Part shown: positions 1 through 8,545 of the stretch, one piece after another
How the letters are laid out: every line of letters begins with the position of its first letter
How positions within the stretch are numbered: the first letter of the stretch is position 1
DNA from: Pseudomonadota bacterium
GTDB taxonomy: Bacteria > Pseudomonadota > Gammaproteobacteria > Steroidobacterales > Steroidobacteraceae
Length of the DNA: 46,883 nucleotides
Direction of reading: 5' to 3'
Assembly (NCBI GenBank): GCA_021787615.1
Contig: JAJYLP010000018.1
Coordinates: forward strand, 1-46,883
Translations under genes and position numbers: made by a program
The notes under the pieces: generated by a model
Told to the model about the DNA's origin: nothing
The model's database searches: none
What the model saw: only the letters and a program-made list of their open reading frames with translations

Positions 1-578
1 TGGCGCGGGTCGACGGTCTGCTGGTGCGCGAGCAGCTGTGGCGGATGCTGCAGTATTCCAACAACTACATCGCCGATGTACTGACCCTCGACATGGGCGC
101 GGTGAGTCAGCCGCACGAGACGCTCGCCTCGGCCAGCCGGCTGCTGTCGGGTTTCGTGGCAGGCACCGAGTACGGCGACCCGCCGGATCTGGGCCCGCCG
201 CCGCTTTACAGCGGCAGCGGCCTGACCACCGACAACAGACTCTCGGCGAACGATCTGGTGCGGCTGCTGATCCACGAATACCACGACACGCGCCGCTTCC
301 CGGCCTTCTACGCCGGTCTCGTCGCCCCGCATGACGCGCCGTTTCTGTTCCTGCGCCAGGGTGATGCGGCCTGGCTGAACCGCGTGGCGCTGAAGACCGG
401 CACGCTGAACAATCCGCGCTCGGTGTGCGGCATCGCCGGCTACCTGCGCACGCGTGATGGCGGCTGGATCGCCTTCGCGGCCCTCGTCAACGGCGGACCG
501 CGCTGGCGCCACGTGCCGCTGTACCAGGCCATCGCCGCCGAACGCTCCGACATCGAGGCACTCGCCCGCCGGTACTGA
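1..578 (+). CDS. dacB: D-alanyl-D-alanine carboxypeptidase/endopeptidase, PBP4 type (S13), 3' part
   Basis: C-terminal part of an S13 penicillin-binding peptidase, a periplasmic enzyme that trims or cleaves D-Ala crosslinks in peptidoglycan. The reading frame is open from base 3 at the left edge, so the gene begins outside the window and a GTG at 24 is internal. Two of the three serine-peptidase motifs are visible: SNN within YSNNYIADVL near the start (SxN motif) and KTG within LKTGTLNN. The SxxK nucleophile motif would lie in the missing N-terminal part. The C terminus looks complete, ending in TGA at 576-578. A 57-bp gap separates it from the permease downstream. The family assignment rests on the SxN/KTG pair and the surrounding residues. 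Whether the protein is mainly a carboxypeptidase or an endopeptidase cannot be told here. Confidence 0.88.
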   Translation, partial: ARVDGLLVREQLWRMLQYSNNYIADVLTLDMGAVSQPHETLASASRLLSGFVAGTEYGDPPDLGPPPLYSGSGLTTDNRLSANDLVRLLIHEYHDTRRFPAFYAGLVAPHDAPFLFLRQGDAAWLNRVALKTGTLNNPRSVCGIAGYLRTRDGGWIAFAALVNGGPRWRHVPLYQAIAAERSDIEALARRY

Positions 579-635
579 GAGGCGCCAGCGCCCTCCGGCG
601 TTTGCTATCCTGCGAAAATTTACCGGAGGATTCCC

Positions 636-2009
636 GTGGCGCCATCCCTCGGCGACGAACAGAACGCGGCCGCCGACCCCTGGGGTGAGCGCATGCCGCG
701 CACGGTGGGGCTCTGGAGCGCCGTGGTCGTGCTGGTCGGGGTCACGGTGGGCAGCGGCATCTTCCGCGTGCCGGCCACCGTGGCGACGATGCTGCACTCG
801 CCGGGGCCTGCGATCCTGTGCTGGGCGATCGGCGGCGTGGTGGCGCTTTGCGGTGCGCTGTCGGTCGCGGAGCTGGCCGCGGCCATGCCGCGCTCGGGCG
901 GTATCTTCGCCTACCTGCTGGAGGCCTACGGCCAGCTGCCGGCGTTCCTGTTCGGCTGGACGGAACTCGCGGTCATCCGCGCCTCGGCCCTCGGGGCCAC
1001 CTCGACGATCTTCGCCGAGTATCTCGGCTACTTCATTCCGCTCAGCCCCGAGCAGGTGCACCTGGTGGCGGCCGCCACCATCTTCGTGGTCGGGACCATC
1101 AACTACATCGGCGTGAAGCGCGCGGTCGCCGTCCTGACGCCGGCCACCGTGGCCAAGTACGGGGCATTGCTCGTGCTGGGACTGCTGGCATTCACCGCCG
1201 TGGCCGGCGGCGGTGCGGTGCATCACCGCGTGATCTGGCAGGGCGGACCGCAACTGTCGCTGATCGCGACCGCGCTGGTCCCGGTGATGTGGACGTATGA
1301 CGGCTGGGCCGATCTGTCGTTCATGGGCGGGGAAGTGGCCCGGCCGCAGCGCACGCTGCCGCTGGCGCTGATCATCGGGACCTGTTGCGTCATGCTGGTC
1401 TACCTGGTGGTGAACGTGGGGTTCTGGTACGCGCTGCCGGCCGATCAGATTGCCCGTTCGCCGCTCGTGGCGACCACCGTGGCGCAGCACATTCCGCTCA
1501 TCGGCGCAGCCGGCGCGGAGGTGATCGCGGCCGTGGTGCTGCTGTCGACCTTCAGCGGACTGCACGCCTCGCTCATGACCGGCTCACGGGTGATATTCGC
1601 CATGGGCGACCGCGGGCTGCTGTTCCGCAGCGTCGGGCGGGTCTCGCCGCGCTTCCAAAGTCCCTCGGTGGCGATTTGGATCGCCACGCTGCTCGGCTGC
1701 GTCTACGTGATGCAAAACGACTTCGCCCAGCTCGCCGCCCGCTTCGTGCTCGGCTTGTGGCCGTTCTACGTGCTCACCGTAGCGGGGGTGTATGTCCTGC
1801 GACGGACGCAGCCGGACCTGCCGCGGCCGTACCGCACCTGGGGCTATCCGGTGGTGCCCGCGCTGTTCCTGCTGGCCTCGCTCGGGATGCTGGCGAACGC
1901 GCTCGTAACCGACCCGCGCGACACGGTGCTGACGCTGCTGGTGATCGTCGTGGGTGTCCCGATCTATTACGCCTGGCGGTGGTTCACGACGCGCCCGGCG
2001 ATGGTGTGA
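636..2009 (+). CDS. APC-superfamily amino acid permease
   Basis: Inner-membrane amino acid/polyamine/organocation transporter of 457 residues, the usual length for a 12-helix APC carrier. It starts at GTG 636, five bases after a clear GGAGGA ribosome site (625-630). An internal ATG at 693 (MPRTVG) is less well placed. The first helix contains the family motif VGSGIF (GxG substrate-binding break), followed by FAYLLEAYG-like helix 2-3 residues and a run of hydrophobic segments to the C terminus. Overall it resembles the LAT/YfnA-like branch, which moves neutral or cationic amino acids by exchange or proton symport. The substrate cannot be assigned from sequence alone. The 3' end overlaps the convergent RND pump gene by 26 bp. 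No obvious regulator is adjacent. Confidence 0.88.
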   Translation: MAPSLGDEQNAAADPWGERMPRTVGLWSAVVVLVGVTVGSGIFRVPATVATMLHSPGPAILCWAIGGVVALCGALSVAELAAAMPRSGGIFAYLLEAYGQLPAFLFGWTELAVIRASALGATSTIFAEYLGYFIPLSPEQVHLVAAATIFVVGTINYIGVKRAVAVLTPATVAKYGALLVLGLLAFTAVAGGGAVHHRVIWQGGPQLSLIATALVPVMWTYDGWADLSFMGGEVARPQRTLPLALIIGTCCVMLVYLVVNVGFWYALPADQIARSPLVATTVAQHIPLIGAAGAEVIAAVVLLSTFSGLHASLMTGSRVIFAMGDRGLLFRSVGRVSPRFQSPSVAIWIATLLGCVYVMQNDFAQLAARFVLGLWPFYVLTVAGVYVLRRTQPDLPRPYRTWGYPVVPALFLLASLGMLANALVTDPRDTVLTLLVIVVGVPIYYAWRWFTTRPAMV

Positions 2010-5000
2010 CTTCGCCGTGACCGGGCTCCTCGTCGAGCTTGTCGCCGAGGAGGCGCCGCACGCTCACGTAGCACAGCGGGATCAGCAGCACGCCTAGAAC
2101 CACCGCAGTCAGCATGCCGCCGACGACACAGGTGCCCAGATCGTGCCTTGCATTGGCGCCGGCGCCCGTCGAGACCACCATCGGAAACACGCCGAGAATG
2201 AAGGCGAATGAGGTCATGATGATGGGGCGGAAGCGCAGCCGGGCCGCCTCGAGCACGGCCTTGTGCAGGCTCAGCCCGTTGTGTTGTCCCGAGACCGCGA
2301 ACTCCACGATCAGGATGGCGTTCTTGGCGGTGAGGCCGATGATGGTGACGAGGCCGATCTTGAAGAACACATCGTCCGTCAGACCCCGCAGGCTCATCGC
2401 AATGGCGCTGCCGATGATCCCGATGGGCACTGCGAGCAGCACGGATGCCGGAATGCTCCAGCTCTCATAGAGTGCGGCGAGCGCCAGGTAGACCACCAGG
2501 ATCGAGAGGGTGAAGAGCATCGGCGCCTGAGCCCGGGAGCTGATCTCCTGCAGCGACTCGCCCGCCCAGCTGTAGCCGAGCCCGTGCGGCAGGTACCGGG
2601 TGACGATCTTCTGCATCTCGCTCATGGCCTGCCCGGAGCTGTAGCCGGGCGCCGCGGAGCCGACGATCTCCACCGCCGGATACTCATCGTATCCGGTCAG
2701 CGCCGGGTCGGCCATCATCCACTGGGTACGCACGAAGTCGGACAGCGGCACCATCGTGGGAGTCGAGCCGCCTGCACGGGCGGCGCTGCCCGAGGTGGTG
2801 GCATTCGGGGCATTGACATAGAACTGCTGCAGACTCTTGGCGCTCATGCGGTAGGGCGCCGCGGCCTGCACCAGCACCTGCTCCACCCGTCCGTCGTAGA
2901 TAAACTGGTTCGCAAACACCGGCGCCAGCATCAGCTGGATCGACTGGTAGACCTGTTGGGGCGAGACGCCCATCGACTCGGCCTCGACTCTATTGACGTG
3001 CAGCATCAGCTCCGGTTGCGGCTCGAGGCCATTGACGCGCACGTTGTAGAGCACCGGGTCCTTGGCGGCCTTGTCGAGCAGCGTCTTCACCGCCGAGTTG
3101 AGCGCCTTGCGCCCGAGCCCCGCGCGGTCCTCCAGGTAGAAATCGAAGCCGCCGAATTGCCCCAGGCCCTGGATCGTCGGCCGGTTGATCACGAAGACGC
3201 TCGCATTGTGGATCTGCTGCTTGGCCGTCCGGTTGGCCCAGCGGATGATCTGGGAGGCAGTCTGCGAGCGCTGGCTCCAGGGAACAAGGTGAATGAACGC
3301 CCGGCCGGCGCTTTCGGCAGTGCCGGAGAAGTTGCCGCCGGCGGCTTGGAACACATCGTGCACGGCCGGGTTCTTGATGAGGATCTGGTAGAAGTGATGC
3401 AGCACGGCCTCGGTGCGCTGCAGGGATGCCCCCGGCGGCAACTCGAAGGACGCCATGATGTCGCCCTGATCCTCCTGGGGCACGAAGCTGCTGGGCAGCT
3501 TGGCGAGCAGAAACAGGCCGAGCGCCACGATCACCGCGAAGCCCGTTATCCAGCGGGGCAGGTGCGCGACCGACTCGAATACCCGGCGCACGTATGCGGC
3601 GCGTGTGCCCTCGAAAATGCGGTTGAATCCTCGGAACACTGGGTTGCTCAGGTGGTGCGAGCGCATGAGCGAGGCGCACAGCGCCGGCGAAAAGGACATC
3701 GCCAGGAAGGCGGAGAACACCATGGAAATCGATAGCGTTAGGGCAAACTGACGGTAGATGACCCCGGTGCTGCCGGTCTGCAGCGCGCTCGGGATGAACA
3801 CCGCCGCGAGCACGAGCGTGATCGCCACGATGGCGCTGGTGATCTGGCGCATCGCCTTGCGCGCGGCCTCCTTGGCCGGCAGGTGCTCCTCGCGCATGAT
3901 GCGATCGACCGCCTCGACGACCACGATGGCATCATCGACGAGAATGCCGATGGCCAGCACCATGGCGAAGAGAGTGAGCTGATTGATCGAGTAGCCGAGA
4001 GCGTAGATGCCGATGAGCGCTCCGGACAACGCCGTTGGCACGACCAGCATCGGGATCAGGGTCGTGCGCAAGCTCTGCAGGAAGAACAGCATGACGATGA
4101 AGACCAACACGAAAGCCTCGGCGATCGTGATCAACACGTCCTTGATCGCCGCTTTGATGAAGATGGTGGAGTCGACCGGCGCAAACCAGGTCACTCCCGC
4201 CGGAAAGGTCATCTGCAGCCGGTTCATCTCGGCCTTGACCGCCTTCATCACCTGCAGGCTGTTGGCCCCGGGCAGCAGCTGGATGCCGAAGGCCGCCACC
4301 GGTGTGGTGTTCACCTTGACCGAGAACGCGTAGTTCTGCATGCCGAGCTGCACCTTGGCGACGTTCTTCAGGTACACCGAGGTGCCGTTGGGATTGGTGC
4401 GCAGCAGGATGTCGCCGAACTGCTCGGGCGAGTCGAACCAACCCTGGGTCGCCACCGTCGCGGTGGTCTGCTGCCCGGGGACCGCCGGCGCGGCGCCGAT
4501 CGAGCCGGCGGCGACCTGGATGTTCTGGCCCTGGATCGCCTGCAGGACGCTCGCGCCGGACATGCCGTAGGCATGCAGCTCGTTCGGGTTCAGCCAGATC
4601 CGCATGGCGTAATCGGAGCCGAACAGCGTCGCCGAGCCGACACCGGGAATGCGCTCGATCTGATCGAGCACGTGCGCCGCCACCCAATGATTGAGCGCCG
4701 CCCGATCCGGCCCGCCCGGCTGCGAGCGCAGCGCGATCACGCCGAGGAATCCCGCGCTCGACTGGTTGACCTGGATGCCCTGCTGGGTGACCTCGGTGGG
4801 CAACAGCGGCTCGGCGAGCGACACACGGTTCTGCGTCTGCACCTGGGCGATCGACGGGTTGGTTCCGGTCGCGAAGGTGAGTGTGATCTGCGATTGCCCG
4901 TAGCTCGACTGTGAGGTGAAGTAGAGGAGATTGTCGATGCCGGTGAGGTCCTGCTCGATGACCCGCGTGACCGTGGACTCGACCGTGCTCGCGTTCGCGC

Positions 5001-5151
5001 CCGGATAGTTCGCGGTGATGGTTACCTGCGGCGGGGCCACCACCGGGTAGGAATCCGTGGGCAGGCGGCTGAGCGCAATGCCGCCGCCGAGCAGGATCAG
5101 CAGCGCGATGACCCAGGCGAACACCGGCCGGTCGATGAAGAATTGCGGCAC
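1984..5151 (-). CDS. RND multidrug efflux pump, inner-membrane subunit (AcrB/MexB-like, HAE1)
   Basis: Proton-driven trimeric efflux transporter of 1055 residues, full length for the HAE1 family. It starts with the family-typical PQFFIDRPVFAWVIA at a GTG codon, and its Shine-Dalgarno TAGGAG overlaps the stop codon of the upstream adaptor gene (9-bp gap), so the pair is translationally coupled. The proton-relay aspartates are present in ILVDDAIVVVE (about residue 405), and the partner lysine is in GLTAKNAILIVEF (about residue 943). Both halves show the large periplasmic loops of the porter domain. Partners would be the adaptor encoded just upstream and a TolC-type outer-membrane channel, which is not in the window. 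The last codons run 26 bp into the convergent permease gene. Substrates are unknown, but drugs, dyes or detergents are typical of the family. Confidence 0.95.
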   Translation of the reverse strand: MPQFFIDRPVFAWVIALLILLGGGIALSRLPTDSYPVVAPPQVTITANYPGANASTVESTVTRVIEQDLTGIDNLLYFTSQSSYGQSQITLTFATGTNPSIAQVQTQNRVSLAEPLLPTEVTQQGIQVNQSSAGFLGVIALRSQPGGPDRAALNHWVAAHVLDQIERIPGVGSATLFGSDYAMRIWLNPNELHAYGMSGASVLQAIQGQNIQVAAGSIGAAPAVPGQQTTATVATQGWFDSPEQFGDILLRTNPNGTSVYLKNVAKVQLGMQNYAFSVKVNTTPVAAFGIQLLPGANSLQVMKAVKAEMNRLQMTFPAGVTWFAPVDSTIFIKAAIKDVLITIAEAFVLVFIVMLFFLQSLRTTLIPMLVVPTALSGALIGIYALGYSINQLTLFAMVLAIGILVDDAIVVVEAVDRIMREEHLPAKEAARKAMRQITSAIVAITLVLAAVFIPSALQTGSTGVIYRQFALTLSISMVFSAFLAMSFSPALCASLMRSHHLSNPVFRGFNRIFEGTRAAYVRRVFESVAHLPRWITGFAVIVALGLFLLAKLPSSFVPQEDQGDIMASFELPPGASLQRTEAVLHHFYQILIKNPAVHDVFQAAGGNFSGTAESAGRAFIHLVPWSQRSQTASQIIRWANRTAKQQIHNASVFVINRPTIQGLGQFGGFDFYLEDRAGLGRKALNSAVKTLLDKAAKDPVLYNVRVNGLEPQPELMLHVNRVEAESMGVSPQQVYQSIQLMLAPVFANQFIYDGRVEQVLVQAAAPYRMSAKSLQQFYVNAPNATTSGSAARAGGSTPTMVPLSDFVRTQWMMADPALTGYDEYPAVEIVGSAAPGYSSGQAMSEMQKIVTRYLPHGLGYSWAGESLQEISSRAQAPMLFTLSILVVYLALAALYESWSIPASVLLAVPIGIIGSAIAMSLRGLTDDVFFKIGLVTIIGLTAKNAILIVEFAVSGQHNGLSLHKAVLEAARLRFRPIIMTSFAFILGVFPMVVSTGAGANARHDLGTCVVGGMLTAVVLGVLLIPLCYVSVRRLLGDKLDEEPGHGEVTPSPGAS

Positions 5152-5160
5152 GAGCGGCTC

Positions 5161-6366
5161 CTAGCGGTCCGCCGCTGGCGCGCTGCGCGCCGCTTCGGGA
5201 GAGACCTTGGCGCCGGGGCGCGCATCCTGGATGCCGGAGACGATGACCCGATCGCCGTCGGTGAGGCCGCGCGAGATGATCCAGTCATTGCCGCTCGACC
5301 CCTCGGTCTTTACGCTCTTCTTGACGACCGTGTCGGCGGTCGAAACCGTCAGGACGTAGGGGTTGCCGGCGCTGTCGCGCTGCAGCGCCGCCTGCGGCAC
5401 CAGGAAGGCGTGATCGGCCGTGCCGACCGTGAGGCGCACGTTCACGAACATCCCGGGCAGGAGTTGGTGATTCGCGTTGGGCAGCACGCCGCGCAGGGCG
5501 ATTGTGCCGGTGGTCGGGTCGACGGTCGCGGCGCGGAAATCGAGCGCGCCGGGCTGTCCGTAGGGCGTGCCGTCGGACAGGGTGAGCCGGATCTGGGCCC
5601 GCTGCGGCGCCAGCGTGATCAGATGGGCCTGCGCGTCCGCGGTGAGCTGTTCCTGGCGCGAGGCGGGCTCGTCGAAATTGACGTAGATGGGATTGATCTG
5701 CTCGACGGTGGTCAGCAGCGTCGGGGTGCCCTGGCCGACCATGGCGCCCTCGGTGACCTGCTGTTCGCCGGCGATGCCTGCGATCGGCGAGGTGACGTCG
5801 GTGTAACTGAGATTGATGCGCGCCGCCTCCACGTTGGCCTGCGCCTGCTTCACCAGCGCGGCCGTGGAGCGCTCGGCCGCCTCGTCGGTGTCGAGCTGGG
5901 ACTCGGACACCAGATAGTGGCGGATCAGCACCCGATCGCGCTGCGCGGTGACGGCCGCGTTGGCGGCATTGGCTTTGGCCTGGGCGAGTGCGGCCATCGC
6001 TGCATCGAGAGCGGCCCGGTACGGCGACGGATCGATCTCGAACAGCGGCTGACCCGCCTTGACCTCGGCGCCCTCCGTGTAGCGACGCTGCAACAGCACG
6101 CCCGCGACCCGGGCCAACACGTTCGCCTGGCGGTACGCCGACAGTCGCCCCACGTACTGTTCCGTCAGCGGCAGCTGTTGCGGATGCACGCTGACGACTG
6201 ACACGACCGCAGGGGCGGCCGCAGCTTTCTTCTGGCCGGAGGAGCTGCAGCCCGCGAACAGCAGCGCGGCGGGCACGACCAACAGAAGCACAACACGATT
6301 CGCCGGGCGGGCATGGCGGTACGTGCATTTCTTTGCACTTCTTGACAAACGCGTCTCGGGGGGCAA
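5161..6366 (-). CDS. RND efflux periplasmic adaptor lipoprotein (membrane fusion protein)
   Basis: Adaptor subunit linking the RND pump to an outer-membrane channel. The 401-residue frame carries a signal peptide with lipobox LFAGC (Cys about residue 40), then the AcrA-like order of beta-barrel and lipoyl half-motifs around a coiled-coil hairpin. The family-typical stretch VGRLSAYRQANVLARVAG is followed by GVLLQRRYTEGAEVKAGQPLFEIDP. The start is uncertain: TTG 6366 follows a weak TGGGAG, and a second TTG lies six codons in. The n-region before the hydrophobic core is long with either choice. First gene of a two-gene operon with the pump. No TetR-type regulator is found next to it, which is unusual for such operons but not rare. 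Confidence 0.93.
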   Translation of the reverse strand: MPPETRLSRSAKKCTYRHARPANRVVLLLVVPAALLFAGCSSSGQKKAAAAPAVVSVVSVHPQQLPLTEQYVGRLSAYRQANVLARVAGVLLQRRYTEGAEVKAGQPLFEIDPSPYRAALDAAMAALAQAKANAANAAVTAQRDRVLIRHYLVSESQLDTDEAAERSTAALVKQAQANVEAARINLSYTDVTSPIAGIAGEQQVTEGAMVGQGTPTLLTTVEQINPIYVNFDEPASRQEQLTADAQAHLITLAPQRAQIRLTLSDGTPYGQPGALDFRAATVDPTTGTIALRGVLPNANHQLLPGMFVNVRLTVGTADHAFLVPQAALQRDSAGNPYVLTVSTADTVVKKSVKTEGSSGNDWIISRGLTDGDRVIVSGIQDARPGAKVSPEAARSAPAADR

Positions 6367-6386
6367 GAGTAAGACTCCCAGGTGCC

Positions 6387-6402
6387 AGCCACGTCAGTGG
6401 CT
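6387..6402. promoter_or_regulatory. Short perfect inverted repeat upstream of the efflux operon
   Basis: AGCCAC (6387-6392) and GTGGCT (6397-6402) form a perfect 6-bp inverted repeat with a 4-base centre, about 20 bp upstream of the adaptor start. It could be an operator half-site pair or a leader hairpin. Nothing else in the 242-bp gap 6367-6608 looks like a regulatory protein gene. The repeat is short enough to occur by chance. Confidence 0.25.
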
Positions 6403-6608
6403 CTGATTCCATCGCCAAATCACGGGCGCTAGACAGTCGATCTTAGCGATGCCTGCCTGGGCAAGCTAGTGATAATCGGCAGAACGACAGAATCGGAAGA
6501 TCAGTCCCGATGCACGCAGTGAGGCGTGCGGCGGCGCGTGCGCGCTCGGAGAGTGCGGACTCCGCGGACGTCCTTGTCCGAGAGCCCGGCGGCGGCGCGC
6601 AGAGGGGG

Positions 6609-8231
6609 TTAGGGCGCGCCGCCGCGCGAGGGATGATCGAGGCGCGGGTAGAGCGTGAGCAGCGCTTGCGTCACGCCGTTAGTCCAACCGAAGCCGTCCT
6701 GCAGCGGGTACTCGCCGCCGCCCCCCGGCAGTTCGCGCTCGACGTTGTATTTCTCGACCAGCTTGCCGGTGTTGCGGTATACGCGCCGCACGGTGGCCAC
6801 CCAGCGTCGCGCGATTCGGAAGGCGAGCCGGGGGTGGCCGTAGCGGCGCAGCCCCTGGACCGCGATCCACTGCAGAGGCGCCCAGCCGTTCGGCGCATCC
6901 CACTGTTGCCCGGTGACGATGGTGGTGGTCACTATGCCGCCGAGCTGCAGCAGGCGGGCGCGCGTGACGGCGGCCACTGCGTTCGCCCGTTGCGCATCGG
7001 CCAGTCCGACGAACAGCGGATAGAGCGTCGCGGCACTGAGCTCGCCGGTGCGTCGGCGGCTGCGCCAGTCATAATCGGAGAAGTACCCGCGCCGCGCAGC
7101 CCACAGATACCGGTCGAGGGCGTTGCGCCGGCGGCGCGCACGAGCCGCGAAGCGGCGCGCGCACGGCAGGTCATGCCGCGCGGCGCATCCGCGGGAGATG
7201 GCCCGCTCCATTCCATATAACAGACTGTTCAGGTCGATCGGCACGATGTCGGTGGTGCGGATGGTGGCGAGGTGACGCTCGTCACCCAGCCAGCGCGAGC
7301 TGAAGTCCCAGCCGCTCTCGGCCGCGGCGCGCAGGTCGCGATAGACGCGCGCCGGCGGCCGGCCGGATGCGCGAGCCAACAACACATCGTTGCGATAGGA
7401 CTCGTCGCGCGGCGTGTCAGCCTCGGACCAATAGCGGTTGAGCAAGGCCCCGTCGGGCATCGCCACCACGTTGCGCCGCGCCTGTCCAGGGCGAAGGCCT
7501 GCCGCGCCCCGCATCCAATACGCATACTCGCGGCGCAGCGTCGCGAGATGATCGGCCCAGGCCCGCGCCGGATCATGCGGATCGAGCAGCCCGACCATCA
7601 GGTAATAGACGGGGGGCTGGGAGCGCGAGAGATAATAGGTGCGCGTCCCGTTGGGAATGTGCCCGTAGGTGCGGATCAGATAGGAGAAGTCATCGATCAT
7701 GTCCCGCGCGCTCGCCATGCGCCCGTCGGGAATGAGCCCGAGCATCGTGAAATAGGAGTCCCAGTAATAGAACTCCCGGAACCGCCCGCCCGGAATGACG
7801 TAGGGCTTGGGCACGTACAGCAGCGAGGAGTACAGCGGCGGCACGGCCGCCGGGCGGGTCAGCAGCGGCCACAGCGCCGCGATGTGCGCCCGCAGCGTTG
7901 CGGTCTTGGGCACGCGCGTGCGGTCGGGCGGCGGCAGGGTGAAGTTGCGCTCCACGAAACGCAACAGCGCCTCGCGTGTGCGCGGATTGTTCTTGCGGAA
8001 GCGTTGCAGAACGACTTGGGGCGAGGCCTTGGGGACGGCGTCGACGAAGGTCTTCCCGTCCGGGAACACTCCGGCCATCTGCACGCGCACGAACAGGGGG
8101 CCGAACAGTTTCGCGGGGGTCGGATAGAAGGCGTGCGCCGCTGCGCCCGTGATCCCCGCCAGCGCCAGCGCGGCGCCCAGCGCCGCCGCGCGGCGCACCC
8201 CCTGGACGGGAATCCTCAGATGATTGCTCAT
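6609..8231 (-). CDS. treA: Periplasmic trehalase (GH37)
   Basis: Hydrolyses alpha,alpha-trehalose to two glucose molecules in the periplasm. The 540 residues match the length of bacterial TreA. A Sec signal peptide is visible (basic start, then an Ala/Leu-rich core to about residue 34). Both trehalase signatures are present: PGGRFREFYYWDSYF and QWDAPNGWAPLQW. The GH37 catalytic pair is predicted as Asp309 (in ESGWDFSSRWL) and Glu507 (in GGGGEYPLQDGFGW), matching the conserved acid and base of the E. coli enzyme. The ATG at 8231 lacks a strong Shine-Dalgarno. It is divergent from the glycosidase trio, and the shared intergenic region has a perfect inverted repeat with a good minus-strand promoter through it (TTGCAA, 17 bp, TATCAT), which would give a leader of about 240 nt. 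The context fits uptake and use of alpha-glucosides rather than stress-related trehalose turnover. Confidence 0.95.
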   Translation of the reverse strand: MSNHLRIPVQGVRRAAALGAALALAGITGAAAHAFYPTPAKLFGPLFVRVQMAGVFPDGKTFVDAVPKASPQVVLQRFRKNNPRTREALLRFVERNFTLPPPDRTRVPKTATLRAHIAALWPLLTRPAAVPPLYSSLLYVPKPYVIPGGRFREFYYWDSYFTMLGLIPDGRMASARDMIDDFSYLIRTYGHIPNGTRTYYLSRSQPPVYYLMVGLLDPHDPARAWADHLATLRREYAYWMRGAAGLRPGQARRNVVAMPDGALLNRYWSEADTPRDESYRNDVLLARASGRPPARVYRDLRAAAESGWDFSSRWLGDERHLATIRTTDIVPIDLNSLLYGMERAISRGCAARHDLPCARRFAARARRRRNALDRYLWAARRGYFSDYDWRSRRRTGELSAATLYPLFVGLADAQRANAVAAVTRARLLQLGGIVTTTIVTGQQWDAPNGWAPLQWIAVQGLRRYGHPRLAFRIARRWVATVRRVYRNTGKLVEKYNVERELPGGGGEYPLQDGFGWTNGVTQALLTLYPRLDHPSRGGAP

Positions 8232-8442
8232 GGGTACCGGTCGGCTTCCAGAAATGCGTCGCGCGCTGAGCGCCGCCTTGGGCGTTCAGCGGGTTGTCAT
8301 CGAATCAATACGTCAGGGTGCGCCTGTCGTGCTCGATCGACGCCAACGCCGGTCTGCTCACCGCATTCCCCTCGTGCCTGCTCCGCAGGTCGTGCGCCGT
8401 TCAACGCAGCTTCTCCTGTGTGGTGCGTGCCCTCGGTGCCGG

Positions 8443-8471
8443 TTGCCACTCTGGCATGACATCGATACCAT
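8443..8471 (+). promoter_or_regulatory. Candidate promoter of the glycosidase trio
   Basis: TTGCCA (8443-8448), a 17-bp spacer and TACCAT (8466-8471). The -10 element lies inside the left arm of the inverted repeat, so a bound regulator would block it. Sigma70-like by pattern only. Confidence 0.5.
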
Positions 8472-8488
8472 CATGATATCGATGTCAT
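8456..8488. promoter_or_regulatory. Operator: perfect 12-bp inverted repeat, copy 1
   Basis: ATGACATCGATA (8456-8467) and TATCGATGTCAT (8477-8488) are exact reverse complements, separated by 9 bp. Each arm is itself part of a 14-bp near-palindrome centred on ATCGAT: TGACATCGATACCA (8457-8470) and TGATATCGATGTCA (8474-8487), with centres 17 bp apart. That layout suggests two regulator dimers, or one tetramer, bound on nearly the same face of the helix. A CG-centred pseudo-palindrome is typical of LacI-family sites, but no LacI gene is in the window, so the regulator is unknown. The same 12-bp arms recur at 21195-21226 upstream of the TonB receptor. Confidence 0.85.
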
Positions 8489-8501
8489 CAGGGCGTTGCA
8501 A
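8473..8501 (-). promoter_or_regulatory. Candidate promoter of treA
   Basis: On the minus strand TTGCAA (8501-8496), a 17-bp spacer and TATCAT (8478-8473, five of six consensus bases). The spacer covers the right arm of the inverted repeat, so the same regulator could silence treA and the divergent trio together. Confidence 0.5.
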
Positions 8502-8545
8502 TACTATCCGACGGCCCCGCGGCAGGCCGCTAGAGGAAAGCATTC

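Larger units (their letters stand above)
8232..8545. other. Divergent intergenic control region
   Basis: A 314-bp region without a credible gene between treA (minus) and the glycosidase trio (plus). The right half (8443-8501) holds a large inverted repeat with overlapping promoter-like elements on both strands, annotated separately. The left half (8232-8440) would be the transcribed leader of treA and shows no recognisable structure. A GAGGA ribosome site lies just before the ATG at 8546. Confidence 0.7.

Noticed and set aside
6540-6608. A terminator after treA
   Set aside because: Short GC stems exist (CGGAC/GTCCG), but there is no T-run and the stems are weak.
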